Below, in pieces: positions 15,386 through 24,011 of a stretch of DNA of 38,738 bases. How positions within the stretch are numbered: position 1 is the stretch's first letter; the number at the start of each line of letters is the position of its first letter. The stretch is from IMG/VR virus record IMGVR_UViG_3300048091_000302, positions 1 through 38,738 of that record; one strand, 5' to 3'. The notes below the pieces were generated by a model. It was given only the letters and a program-made list of their open reading frames with translations. It had not been told where the DNA came from and ran no database searches. The DNA is from a virus. The translations under genes were made by a program, and so were the position numbers.

Positions 15386-16654
15386 TCATGGTTTTTCTCG
15401 TTGTAGCTTTTTCCATTCGCGATCTGCCGCACGTTTGGCGGTGCTCTCAGTGGCGTACAGCCAACGTAAGCGTTTTGGCTTGCGCTGGTCTCCAGTCGTT
15501 ACCGGCTTCTGCACACCGTTTTTCTTGTCTCGGTAGTACGCGATGACGCCTGTGAATTCGCCTTTGTTCTCCTCGGCCAACCCCTCTATCGTGTCTTCCG
15601 GCAACTTGCTCTCAAGCTCAAGGCTGACGGTGTAGCCGCTGTCTGCGCTGAGGGAGTGCTGCACGTTGCCGCCATACCAGATGATTTCGTCGATCTCAGG
15701 TTTCACACCTTCGAGCGTGTAGGTCAGTTCCGGGATCAGATCGGGTCGGCCGATGGCAAGCGTGTAGCTGAGCGTCGCGCTGCCGCGTTGAAGTCGGTTG
15801 AATTCGGCGCGGGCGGCGCGTAGGGCCGATTGCCGATCGCTATAGGTGTGCCGCAAATCCTTGAGGTTTTCGCCGCCACCCGCGATGGCATGCTGCTTTT
15901 CGGCGCTGTTCACGTCGTAGAAATAGGCGCGCACTCCGTCGTAACTATCGCGGTCGGCTTGCAGGTAGCGGTGTTGGTCGCCGTCGGCGCGAGTCAGGGT
16001 GATGTGGGGCAGTTCGGCGCCGCTGGCGGTCTTTCCGCCGCCGGCCGGGAGACACAACAGGCAGCCAGCCTTGACGGTGATGACGGCATCGAATTCTTCG
16101 CCCATGCGGCTGATCAGATTGGCGTCGGATTCGTTGGCCTGGTCGAGTTGCAGGATGGGTAAACCGTCAAGAGTGCCGGCAATCGTGGTGCTCAGGCCGT
16201 TGCCTAAGGCGATGTCTCCGAGCACGTCGCCGAGGGTGGTGTTACTCCAACTGCGTTCGCGCTTGGTCTTCAGACTTTTACGTAAATCGACGGATCGAGC
16301 GCGAATGGTCAGCACATCGGGCGCGCCGGAGTGTTCGGTTTCGTCGACGGTGTAGGTGCCTTTGTCGATCAGGCCGTTGTCGCTCCAGCCCAGCCACAAG
16401 CGAATTAGCGCGCCTGTGGGAGGTATGGCCAACAGGCCGTCATGGTCGCTGAAGGTGATGCTGAGCTGATCGGCTTCGATGCCGCGGTTGTCGGTGAGGT
16501 CCAGACTCATCAGGCGCGGGCTGATCATCTGGGCGATGTCGTTGCCGTCTACAGTGATGCGGAACGCCGGCACTGGATACGCGGCTTCGCTCTGGTAACG
16601 TGAAAGTGTCTTGTCCAGATAACCGGTGACGCGGGAGAGGGCGACGTCGATCAC
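15386..16654 (-). CDS. D: Tail protein / late control protein D (gpD)
   Basis: A 422-aa gpD/VgrG-Pvc8-like protein (PAFRITVDGNDIAQMISPRLMSLDLTDNRGIEADQLSITFSDHDG...). It forms the hub-like part of the contractile tail between tube and baseplate. The start is GTG at 16654 with GAGG about 8 nt upstream; it overlaps the stop of U (GTGA). It is the last gene of the FI-D operon. The basic C-terminal tail (DREWKKLQREKP) is complete. P2 D is 387 aa, so this one is slightly longer. Confidence 0.93.
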   Translation of the reverse strand: MIDVALSRVTGYLDKTLSRYQSEAAYPVPAFRITVDGNDIAQMISPRLMSLDLTDNRGIEADQLSITFSDHDGLLAIPPTGALIRLWLGWSDNGLIDKGTYTVDETEHSGAPDVLTIRARSVDLRKSLKTKRERSWSNTTLGDVLGDIALGNGLSTTIAGTLDGLPILQLDQANESDANLISRMGEEFDAVITVKAGCLLCLPAGGGKTASGAELPHITLTRADGDQHRYLQADRDSYDGVRAYFYDVNSAEKQHAIAGGGENLKDLRHTYSDRQSALRAARAEFNRLQRGSATLSYTLAIGRPDLIPELTYTLEGVKPEIDEIIWYGGNVQHSLSADSGYTVSLELESKLPEDTIEGLAEENKGEFTGVIAYYRDKKNGVQKPVTTGDQRKPKRLRWLYATESTAKRAADREWKKLQREKP

Positions 16655-17091
16655 AGCAGTGCCCTCATGATGCTGATGCCCACGCTGGTCCCGGTGCCGA
16701 TCAGATCGATACGGTCGTCATCGATGCGCTTGAGGCTCACCGTGAATTCAATACGCCGGGGTGTGCCGTCACGGAAAAACAGGGTCTTGGTTTCGCTCAG
16801 GCTTTCGATGATCCACAAGCCGTAGATCCGTCCGCTGCCTTCGACCATCGGCCAAGCTTTACCGGTGTTGGCCATCAGCCGCAGTGCATCGAGGCTGAGA
16901 GCGCTGCCGGCCAGTTCAGGCAGGATGACGCCGGGCAGGGTGATCGAGTCGTCACCTCGGCCCAAAAACTGCCGAGCCGGTGCCGAGCCGACACGGTTGC
17001 TGCTCGCGTGGCGCCATTCGGTCTGGCGTTGCAGAGCTTGGTAAGCAGCGGTCGAGAGACTGAAGACGAACATGCCCAAGGCAAGCATCAT
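16651..17091 (-). CDS. U: Tail terminator-type protein U (gpU)
   Basis: A 146-aa protein (MMLALGMFVFSLSTAAYQALQRQTEWRHASSNRVG...) with gpU hallmarks; these proteins cap the tail end and stop tube growth. The start at 17091 is set by GGAG 8 nt upstream and by family length. The longer open frame upstream is only the other-frame shadow of the tape-measure gene. The start lies 6 nt downstream of the T stop codon, and the stop overlaps D by 4 nt. Confidence 0.92.
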   Translation of the reverse strand: MMLALGMFVFSLSTAAYQALQRQTEWRHASSNRVGSAPARQFLGRGDDSITLPGVILPELAGSALSLDALRLMANTGKAWPMVEGSGRIYGLWIIESLSETKTLFFRDGTPRRIEFTVSLKRIDDDRIDLIGTGTSVGISIMRALL

Positions 17092-17096
17092 TGGCG

Positions 17097-19655
17097 TTAC
17101 TCCAGGTCGGCCAAACGGCTGCGTTGGCGGGCTTCTTTCTCGTACTGGACGCGGGTCATCTCGGCGCGTACCGCACGACCAATCGCCAACGGATCCATGC
17201 CCGGGGCAGGGTGGATGTTGATCTCGTAAATGTCGTGGCTGTCGTGAGTCGAAGGTGTAGAAGGTTTGAGCGGAGATCGCTTGTCGACGGTCAGCGAGTG
17301 GCTTTTCCCGCCTGGCATAACGCTGATCGCGTTGGCTGTGTCGTTGAGTTGCCAAGCCAACTCACTCAGCACGCCGATAGGTTGACGCCGATGACGCTCC
17401 AGTCCTTGAGCGAAGCCGGCCATGGTGAAACCGCCCAACTCGGCAAAGACGCGGGAAGGGCTGTTGATACCGAGCTTTTCCTTGAACCAGCCAATGGTGG
17501 AGTCGCCGATATCGCCCATGACATTTTTCAGCTCGCCGATCCCGGCCTTCAGCCCTTTAATCAGCCCGTCGATAATCATCCCGCCGAACTCGGTAAACCG
17601 GCCGGGCAGCTCAATGCCGAGGTATTTCATGACGGCCGCGAAGGCCTGATAAAGCAAACCCACGGGGCTGAAGTTGATCAGGGTCTTGAGGATGCCGGTC
17701 GTGCCACCGTTGAAACCTGCTTTGATCTCTTTCCAGGCATCGGTGAAGTAGAGCTTTACCGCGTCCCAGTTTTCATAGAGCAGATAGGCGGCGCCGGCGA
17801 TAGCGGTGATGGCCAAGCCTACGGGGTTCAACATCAGCGCGCGCCCCAAGAGCAGCAGCGCTTTACCCACGAACGGCAGTACCTTGCGGCCAAGGCTCCA
17901 CAACAGGCTGATCAGGCTGGGTAGGCGAATCCCCAAGCTCAGGAGCATGAGTCGCAACGCCACAAAGGGCAGCATGACACCGGCAACCGTCACCATCAGG
18001 CCGCCGAGCACCACCACTAACCCCGCGATGATTGCTAAGGTTTTCACAATGGCGGCCGCCAGTTCTGGATGCTCGGCAGCCCAGCTTTTTACACCGCGAA
18101 TAACCTCCGTAAGGGATTGGATCAGCGACCGTAAAGGCCCGTCCTGCTGATCCTGCAACTCAATGCCCAGATCCTGCCAGGCACTGCCTAGCGTCGTCAG
18201 GTCGCCTTTTAAATTGTCAGCCATGACTTTGGCGGTGCGAGCCGCTTCGCCTTGGCTTTCACGCAGGCTGGCAATCAGTTTTTGCAGCTCGCCATTGCCG
18301 GCTTGATCCACCAATTGGGCCATGCCTTTGACGGCTTCTTCACCGGCAATGGCCTTGAACAGTCCACCTTTTTTCGCAGTGCCCAAGTCTTTGGTTTTGT
18401 CGTGAATCTCTTTGAGGATGTCCGGCATTTTCCGCAAGTTGCCGTGAGCATCAGCAGTGCGGATCTGCAATTGTGCGAGTGCTTTTTCTGCAGCTTTGGG
18501 CGGCGCTGCCAAGCGGTTCATGATCGAACTCAGGGCCGTGCCGCCCATGCTGCCTTGCAAACCAGCATCACCCAATTTGCCGGCCATCGCGGCGGCGGTT
18601 TCCAGCTCGACGCCGTAGGTCTTGGCCATTGGTGCGGCGTATTTCATGGTTTCGCCGAGCATCTGCAGATTGGTGTTGGAGCGGGTAAACGTGCCGACGA
18701 GTACGTCGCCCAGTTTGCTCATGTGCTCGGCATCCATGCCGAGTCCGGAGAGAATGTTTGAAGCGATATCGGCGGTCTGGGCCAACTCAGTACCGCCGGC
18801 AGAGGCGAGGTCGAGCATGCCGGGCATGGCGGCTTTGATCGCTTTCGGCTGGAAGCCGGCCATGCCCAGAAACCCCTGAGCATCGGCGGCTTGGCCGGCA
18901 GTGAATTGTGTGGAGCTGCCCAACCCTCGTGCCTGCTTGCGCAGATCGGATAGCTCGGGAGCGTTTTGATCGAGGCGGGTAATCGCTTGCACTTTGCTCA
19001 TGCTTGCGTCGAAGTCGATGCCGGGCAGGATCATCTTTGCGCCGGCATACAGCGCCGCGCCTCCGCTCGCGGCCGCTGCTGTGCCTTTTCCAGCCATTGA
19101 ACTGGCGACATCTCGATGATTTTGTAGTGCGGTGCGGGCCGCTGCCAGCCTTCGCTGTTGAGCCGCCAAGGCCGCCAAACTTAGGGTTTGCTCAGTGATG
19201 CTTTGATTTGTAGCATCGGTTTGCTCACGCAGGCGACGTTCGTGCTGGCTGAGGTTTTTGGTACTGAGACCGGCGTCGTGTAGCCGAGTACGAAGGCGCT
19301 GTAGCTGCTCGCCGTTGTGCTGGTGTTGTTGCTTGAGCTTCTGCGCTTCACGGACGGCATTGCGCAATTCTTGTGTCATGGTCTTGGTTGGCGCGGCAGT
19401 GGCGGCCATTTGCTGACTTAACGTTCTGACTTTGTTGCGTGCTGCTTGCAGCGCCTGAGCCGTCATCTCGGCCGCCGCACGTTGCGAGCGCCAGGCGCTC
19501 ACATCCTTCTGTTGCGAGTTGAGCGCCTTGAGCTTTTCGCGGGCGTCCTTCAAGGCGCGGGCAGCGCCGATGCTGCTGTTGTTGATCGCCCTCAGTGGCC
19601 GAGTAGCCTGATCGATGGCACTCAGCAATACACGCAGCTTCAGATCATTCGCCAT
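17097..19655 (-). CDS. T: Tail tape measure protein (gpT)
   Basis: An 852-aa protein that sets tail length. The first 190 residues are coiled-coil rich (REKLKALNSQQKDVSAWRSQRAAAEM...). The TP901-like core follows (GIDFDASMSKVQAITRLD...SGLGMDAEHMSKLGDVLVGTF...). A hydrophobic stretch (about 542-600, IVKTLAIIAGLVVVLGGLMVTVAGVMLPF) probably inserts in the host membrane on DNA entry. The ATG at 19655 (MANDLKLRVLL) has GGAG at a good distance and overlaps the E' stop; a GTG three codons earlier is less likely. P2 T is 815 aa. Confidence 0.95.
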   Translation of the reverse strand: MANDLKLRVLLSAIDQATRPLRAINNSSIGAARALKDAREKLKALNSQQKDVSAWRSQRAAAEMTAQALQAARNKVRTLSQQMAATAAPTKTMTQELRNAVREAQKLKQQHQHNGEQLQRLRTRLHDAGLSTKNLSQHERRLREQTDATNQSITEQTLSLAALAAQQRRLAAARTALQNHRDVASSMAGKGTAAAASGGAALYAGAKMILPGIDFDASMSKVQAITRLDQNAPELSDLRKQARGLGSSTQFTAGQAADAQGFLGMAGFQPKAIKAAMPGMLDLASAGGTELAQTADIASNILSGLGMDAEHMSKLGDVLVGTFTRSNTNLQMLGETMKYAAPMAKTYGVELETAAAMAGKLGDAGLQGSMGGTALSSIMNRLAAPPKAAEKALAQLQIRTADAHGNLRKMPDILKEIHDKTKDLGTAKKGGLFKAIAGEEAVKGMAQLVDQAGNGELQKLIASLRESQGEAARTAKVMADNLKGDLTTLGSAWQDLGIELQDQQDGPLRSLIQSLTEVIRGVKSWAAEHPELAAAIVKTLAIIAGLVVVLGGLMVTVAGVMLPFVALRLMLLSLGIRLPSLISLLWSLGRKVLPFVGKALLLLGRALMLNPVGLAITAIAGAAYLLYENWDAVKLYFTDAWKEIKAGFNGGTTGILKTLINFSPVGLLYQAFAAVMKYLGIELPGRFTEFGGMIIDGLIKGLKAGIGELKNVMGDIGDSTIGWFKEKLGINSPSRVFAELGGFTMAGFAQGLERHRRQPIGVLSELAWQLNDTANAISVMPGGKSHSLTVDKRSPLKPSTPSTHDSHDIYEINIHPAPGMDPLAIGRAVRAEMTRVQYEKEARQRSRLADLE

Positions 19656-19764
19656 CGACGACACTCCGCAACCTGGCGCGCTCGCGCCAGTCCATCAGCT
19701 CTTGCAGGTCCAGCGCATCCATGTCCGCTGGCGCCCAATGAAAGACCACCGCCAGGTCAGCCAT
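19645..19764 (-). CDS. Tail protein E' (GpE family), read by frameshift from E
   Basis: A 39-aa frame MADLAVVFHWAPADMDALDLQELMDWRERARLRSVVDGE, the signature of the P2 GpE family. In P2 this stretch is made mainly as the C-terminal part of the E+E' fusion through a -1 frameshift. The same is expected here, because the frame is open upstream as far as the slippery site at 19815-19821. Independent translation from 19764 is possible, but I see no strong ribosome site. It overlaps the tape-measure start by 11 nt. Confidence 0.88.
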   Translation of the reverse strand: MADLAVVFHWAPADMDALDLQELMDWRERARLRSVVDGE

Positions 19765-19772
19765 GGCGTCCT

Positions 19773-20102
19773 CTACGCAACGAGGCAGACATCCGTCCTC
19801 ACCGACTTCTGCAACAAAAAAGCGGAAATCTTGCTGCCACAGGCCAGCAGGTCCGCCGGATCCATGCCGGCAGCTTCCGGCGCTGTGATGCTCGGCGAAG
19901 TGATGCGCGGCAGGATTTTGATCAGGGTTGCCACATCCATGTTCAGCAACTCGATCAACTGCACGCCGCGCAGTTCGCCAGATTGAGGTTTGCGCAGAGT
20001 GAGCGTATCGATCGTGGTTTTGCCGCGAGTGATGGGCGTGTCGAGGATGACGCTGTTGTCATCGGCAGAAGGGGTGGTTTCGTGTGTTTCGGTAGCCTGC
20101 AT
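19773..20102 (-). CDS. E: Tail assembly chaperone E (gpE)
   Basis: A 109-aa protein from MQATETHETTPSADDNSVILDTPI; the central part TLTLRKPQSGELRGVQLIELLNMDVATLIKILPRIT is typical of the family. It helps load the tape measure before tube assembly. The start at 20102 has GGA about 8 nt upstream; an earlier ATG would overlap FII by 20 nt. Ribosomes that slip near codon 96 make the longer E+E' form. It lies between FII and T, as in P2. Confidence 0.9.
   Translation of the reverse strand: MQATETHETTPSADDNSVILDTPITRGKTTIDTLTLRKPQSGELRGVQLIELLNMDVATLIKILPRITSPSITAPEAAGMDPADLLACGSKISAFLLQKSVRTDVCLVA
19815..19821 (-). other. Slippery heptamer T TTT TTG for -1 frameshift (E to E+E')
   Basis: In the E frame the codons read GCT TTT TTG, so the heptamer T-TTT-TTG is exactly in register for tandem slippage. 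After the shift the frame stays open to 19645, giving a fusion of about 152 aa (96 + 56). P2 uses TTTTTTG for the same event, and tail-chaperone frameshifts are conserved in tailed phages. Confidence 0.88.
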
Positions 20103-20127
20103 GGGAGTGTCCAAAGGTTGGGGAAGG

Positions 20128-20643
20128 TCAGAGACCGATCGCGGCACGCTGCTTTTCGAGCATGTCGACGCCGTTCACTTTCTCGATGAAATTGAGCAGA
20201 TCGATCTCGATGATTTCTTCGTTATCGACGATGAGCTTGTAGTAGGAACACGTGGTGGTGATGCTGTGTTCGGTGTCTTCGCCGGGTTGGTTGTCGCCCA
20301 TTTCGATGGTCTCGTGACGGCCGCGCATGACCACTTCAACGGCGCTTACATCACCGGTGTCGTCCTGCTGGAAGGCGCCGGCGAAACGCAGGGCGATACC
20401 CGAAGCGTTCACGGCGCCGAACTGGCGCAGCGCGATCAGGTCCAGCCCGCCGGTCTTCCATTCGAACTGGATGCCGTCATCGGAGAAGCCCAGATCAGCC
20501 TTGACCGGGCCGTTCATGCCGCCGCCGCGATAGCTCTCCATCTTGCGGCCGAGCGGCGGCAGGGTGACGCTCTTGACCACGCCGACATAGCTGTTGGCAT
20601 CGTTGAACAGGTTGAGGTTTTTCAGTTTGCGTGGCAGGGCCAT
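20128..20643 (-). CDS. FII: Major tail tube protein (gpFII)
   Basis: At 171 aa it is nearly identical in length to P2 FII (172). The opening MALPRKLKNLNLFNDANSYVGVVKSVTLPPLGRKMESYRGGGMNGPVKADLGF is the family signature. It stacks in hexamers to form the inner tail tube inside the sheath. It lies 15 nt downstream of FI and is cotranscribed with it. Confidence 0.96.
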   Translation of the reverse strand: MALPRKLKNLNLFNDANSYVGVVKSVTLPPLGRKMESYRGGGMNGPVKADLGFSDDGIQFEWKTGGLDLIALRQFGAVNASGIALRFAGAFQQDDTGDVSAVEVVMRGRHETIEMGDNQPGEDTEHSITTTCSYYKLIVDNEEIIEIDLLNFIEKVNGVDMLEKQRAAIGL

Positions 20644-20658
20644 GGCGCCGTTCTCCGG

Positions 20659-21828
20659 TTAGCGGTTGATCTGGCTGGCGAAGTTGATGAGGTAGCGGTC
20701 GGTGATGCGTTGACGCAGGGTCAGGTCTTCCAGCGGCGGGATCGGTGTGTAGTCGTAATCCAGCCAGAGCTTGCCGGCCTTGAGGGTGTCTTTTGTGTTG
20801 ATGTCTTCGGGATACCAGCAGCCCCCGCCGACCAGATACCCTGCCGCGACCTTAGTGCGAAATTCGGCGTTGACCGCCTCGATCATGTCGCGCACCAGTG
20901 AGGCGTGCATGGGCTTGTCCATCGCCCACATCTGCGCGCCGGCCATGGTGTCGGACAGGACTTGTGCGGTGCGGGTGTAGTTCTCGAAAGCGAACTGCGG
21001 ATCGTCGCTGCAGGTGCGGCTACCCCAGAACCGAAAGCCGCCCTCGTTGATCAGCGTGGTGACTTCGTGGCTGTTGAGGTAGTTGGCATCGGTCACCGGG
21101 TTTTGCAGATCCCAGAACACGTCGGCGTTGATGCCGGTGACGCCATTCACGGCGACGTTGGATAAGGTTTTGTGCCAGCCGGTTTGCTGATCGATCTTGG
21201 CGCGCAGGCCTAGCGCATTGGCCACCGCGCTCGCGTTCGCAGTCTTGTTGGTGGCGGTGTTCCAGTTGAGGAAATCAGGCCAGATGACCATGGCTTCCCG
21301 CGCGCCGAAGTTGCGGCGGTAGGTAACGGCCTCTTCTTTGGTCTGGCAGCCCCAGGCGCTGATGTAGGCGAATGCGCGTAGTTGTTGAGCGAGCGATGTG
21401 AGAGCGGTGGCCACAGGCAACGAGTCGAGTCCGGGCACGCCCAGAATGCGCGGTACCAGTCCCAGTCGGGATTTAGCGGCAAGTAGCGCTTTCATTCCGG
21501 TGTATTTACCGGACTCGGTGGTGGTGCCGATCAAGGCGCTGGCTGTTTCCGCTTCGTCCTGGCCTTCCTTCACGCGCACCACGATGACGTAGGGTTTGGT
21601 CTGGTTGACGATGGCTTGCAGGCTGATCGCCAACGTGCCTTTTTCACCGGCCTTGCCGATGGCGCTCTGTACGCTGCTGATCAGCACAGGCGTGTCCAGT
21701 GGGAAGGTCGTTGTATCGGCGTCATCGGCGGTGCAAACCATGCCGATGACGGCGGTCGGGATCGTGCGGATCGGGCGTGAGCCATCGTTAAGTTCGATGA
21801 CTCGGACACCATGAAGATAATCGGACAT
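20659..21828 (-). CDS. FI: Contractile tail sheath protein (gpFI)
   Basis: At 389 aa it is close to P2 FI (396). MSDYLHGVRVIELNDGSRPIRTIPTAVIGMVCTADDAD at the start and the C-terminal LWLDYDYTPIPPLEDLTLRQRITDRYLINFASQIN are typical of P2-type sheaths. It polymerises around the tube and contracts on infection. It is the first gene of its operon; a 106-bp leader with an Ogr-type box precedes it. Confidence 0.96.
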   Translation of the reverse strand: MSDYLHGVRVIELNDGSRPIRTIPTAVIGMVCTADDADTTTFPLDTPVLISSVQSAIGKAGEKGTLAISLQAIVNQTKPYVIVVRVKEGQDEAETASALIGTTTESGKYTGMKALLAAKSRLGLVPRILGVPGLDSLPVATALTSLAQQLRAFAYISAWGCQTKEEAVTYRRNFGAREAMVIWPDFLNWNTATNKTANASAVANALGLRAKIDQQTGWHKTLSNVAVNGVTGINADVFWDLQNPVTDANYLNSHEVTTLINEGGFRFWGSRTCSDDPQFAFENYTRTAQVLSDTMAGAQMWAMDKPMHASLVRDMIEAVNAEFRTKVAAGYLVGGGCWYPEDINTKDTLKAGKLWLDYDYTPIPPLEDLTLRQRITDRYLINFASQINR

Positions 21829-21905
21829 GGAAGCGGCCTGTGCGGTGAGTTTGAAGTCGAGGCACAGGTTGACGCTGGAGGATGATTACGTCGCGCGGCG
21901 GTCGT

Positions 21906-21924
21906 TGTGGCGGGCGGGTCTACA
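21906..21924 (-). promoter_or_regulatory. Late-promoter activator box upstream of FI
   Basis: TGT (21906-21908) and ACA (21922-21924) are separated by 13 nt. The box lies about 80 nt before the FI start. P2 Ogr sites are TGT-N12-ACA near -55; here all three boxes found have N13. The gap 21829-21934 contains no gene. Confidence 0.6.
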
Positions 21925-21934
21925 GTACGCAGCG

Positions 21935-22501
21935 TTACCGGCGCAGTTGCTCATGAGGCGCTGTCGGCCATTGGATGTTGTCGGGAAACTGATCCTGCTG
22001 TTCGATGCGGTTAAGCTCGACGCTGTAGCGCATCCACGTCACCAGCCATTCCATTTCGGAGTCTGTCGCGGTGCCGAGCTTTTCTGCGTATTGCAGTGGT
22101 GCAATGCGCAGTTGTGCTTCGCGTAGCAATTCGTCGCGGCGATCCAGAGCTTGCAGGGTTTGAGTGACGCGCTGAGCTGATTTGTCGAGCGTCCACTTGC
22201 CGTTTTTCCAGATGAAATGTTCACTTGGGCGAGGTTCGCGAGTGAGGCCTTCGGGCAGATCCCCTAGCGCGTACCAACCGAGTTCGCTGCCGTCGTTAGT
22301 CCGGAAGACTGGGCCACGCAGATCGCGGATCTGTTGAGGGCGGCCCTCAATCATGGCCCAGATGTGTTCAGACTTCGCAGGCGCAAGAGCCTTGGGCAGT
22401 TGCACGGCATTACCTGGCACTTGCGGGCCGAAACCAGGGATCGGGGGAAACGTCACCGGCCCGGCCAAAGCTCCGGCGTCGTCAATCAAATAAGTAATCA
22501 T
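21935..22501 (-). CDS. Tail fibre assembly protein (Tfa, gpG position)
   Basis: A 188-aa protein with SEHFIWKNGKWTLDKSAQRVTQTLQALDRRDELLREAQLRIAPLQYAEKLG...EMEWLVTWMRYSVELNRIEQQDQFPDNIQWP, the C-terminal signature of tail fibre assembly chaperones. It helps fold and trimerise the fibre encoded just upstream and is cotranscribed with it (7-nt gap). The N-terminal half differs from P2 G, as is normal for these mosaic proteins. Confidence 0.92.
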   Translation of the reverse strand: MITYLIDDAGALAGPVTFPPIPGFGPQVPGNAVQLPKALAPAKSEHIWAMIEGRPQQIRDLRGPVFRTNDGSELGWYALGDLPEGLTREPRPSEHFIWKNGKWTLDKSAQRVTQTLQALDRRDELLREAQLRIAPLQYAEKLGTATDSEMEWLVTWMRYSVELNRIEQQDQFPDNIQWPTAPHEQLRR

Positions 22502-22508
22502 CGGAACC

Positions 22509-24011
22509 TCAAATCATCTTGATACAGCCGGGATAGGCGATGTTTCGTGGACGGGTTTCGGCGTCGCCTATGCGGCCGAGGTAGGGAGGTGAAAAGTTGT
22601 GTGAGACAACATGCTGCAAGCGGGCACTGCCACGGGCTACGGATGCAGGAACCAGCGAATCGAGATTGCCGGTGCCTTCACCCAGTGACGCGGCGTGGGT
22701 GTGCTGCTCGAAAGCGTCAGACGTCCATGAGCCAGCTACTCGCCCCGCGACTTTCCAGGTACCGGGACCCTCGGAATTCGATTTGGTCGAAACGACGATT
22801 TCCCCATCGTTCACTGCAATGATTTTGGTTCCTCTCGGAAAATTGCTGCCTTCGAAAGGCATCCCGGCTATGAGCGTTGTCTGGGTTCTAACCTCTGTAA
22901 TGATGGGACTGCCTATTTTTGCGATACCGGTAAGGGTGGATTTTTCGACGTAGCGACCTTGATCGAGCACTCTGAGAAACTCGCCTCGCGCCTCGGGGGA
23001 GCGAAACGTCGTTTTGCCGTCACCTGTACTCCATGCACCTTCCATTCGCCGCTCTCTTTCCGGATAGAGCATTCCTGACTGCTGGGCGTGATCCCACAGC
23101 CACGGCCATTCAATGCGCTTGAGCAATTGACCATTCAGCGCGCCATAACCACCGGGGTTGAACACAGTGGTGGTTTCGAAAACCGGGCGTCCCAAGGGCG
23201 TACCGTCGAAGCGACCGACCGGCCACCAACTACCGGCGCCGTCGCTGCGCAGATGCCACCAATCGCCGGCCCCCATCAATACGAGAAATGGGTAACCGGC
23301 GAGGTTGAGATGAGTGTGAAATTTCAGAGCGTTATTCTCCGCCGCTTTCACCATGAGCCGGTGGATGCTGTTGTCTGTGCGGTGAACGATGACATCGCGG
23401 GTACCCAAGGCTGCGTTGGCGGATGGGAGCTCAACGGTGAGCGGGGCAACGCTGGCATCAATCAAAACGATGCCCAGCTCTTTGGGCTTCAGACTTCTTG
23501 AAGACGACACGTATGTAAAAACAGGCCCGGCGCGGACCGAGCGATCAACATAGTCACGGGTAGCCATCACCACCGACGGATCAATCTTCAGCTGAATATT
23601 TGACGTACCGCTGGTGATGATGTGCATCCGCACCACCTGGTTACGACCGGAACCCTGAACGAGCAGTGGCTTGTAGCTCGGCGCCACGTTGGCGATTGCC
23701 GAAAACACGCCATCATCGTCTTCGAGTGCCAGTTCGCGAATCCACCAACCACCGACATCCGGAGGAAGCACCAGCTCGGCGATGAGGACGTTTTCGTCGG
23801 TCGGTGAAACGTACAGCTGGTTGAGTTGGGCACGGTATCGCTGATTGATCAGCTTGGTTTGCGTCGTACCGGGCACAGGGTCCGTGCCGTTGGCGTCACC
23901 GATCAGCATATAGCTCGGCTGCCACGGAACGCCGAGGGCGTCGCAGTGGGTTTTCTTGGCGGCGCCCAACGTCGTGAGCATGCCGCCGAAAATAGAGTTC
24001 TGATCAACCAT
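22509..24011 (-). CDS. Tail fibre protein (gpH position)
   Basis: A 500-aa fibre. The N-terminal domain (MVDQNSIFGGMLTTLGAAKKTHCDALGVPWQPSYMLIGDANGTDPVP) is the baseplate-attachment domain of P2-like fibres. The C-terminal part (FRSPEARGEFLRVLDQGR..., ending in RPRNIAYPGCIKMI) is a short tip domain of the collar type, which binds the cell surface. The start at 24011 overlaps I by 8 nt; an ATG four codons earlier is possible. It is shorter than P2 H (669 aa) and is the likely host-range determinant. Confidence 0.92.
   Translation of the reverse strand: MVDQNSIFGGMLTTLGAAKKTHCDALGVPWQPSYMLIGDANGTDPVPGTTQTKLINQRYRAQLNQLYVSPTDENVLIAELVLPPDVGGWWIRELALEDDDGVFSAIANVAPSYKPLLVQGSGRNQVVRMHIITSGTSNIQLKIDPSVVMATRDYVDRSVRAGPVFTYVSSSRSLKPKELGIVLIDASVAPLTVELPSANAALGTRDVIVHRTDNSIHRLMVKAAENNALKFHTHLNLAGYPFLVLMGAGDWWHLRSDGAGSWWPVGRFDGTPLGRPVFETTTVFNPGGYGALNGQLLKRIEWPWLWDHAQQSGMLYPERERRMEGAWSTGDGKTTFRSPEARGEFLRVLDQGRYVEKSTLTGIAKIGSPIITEVRTQTTLIAGMPFEGSNFPRGTKIIAVNDGEIVVSTKSNSEGPGTWKVAGRVAGSWTSDAFEQHTHAASLGEGTGNLDSLVPASVARGSARLQHVVSHNFSPPYLGRIGDAETRPRNIAYPGCIKMI

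Noticed and set aside
14616-15536. 306-aa open frame antisense to the methyltransferase and com genes
   Set aside because: Shadow; both genes on the minus strand have recognised motifs.
17091-17924. 277-aa open frame antisense to the tape measure gene
   Set aside because: Shadow of gpT/gpU; no family features and no start site.
19990-20901. 303-aa open frame antisense to E, FII and FI
   Set aside because: Crosses three conserved tail genes on the other strand; shadow.
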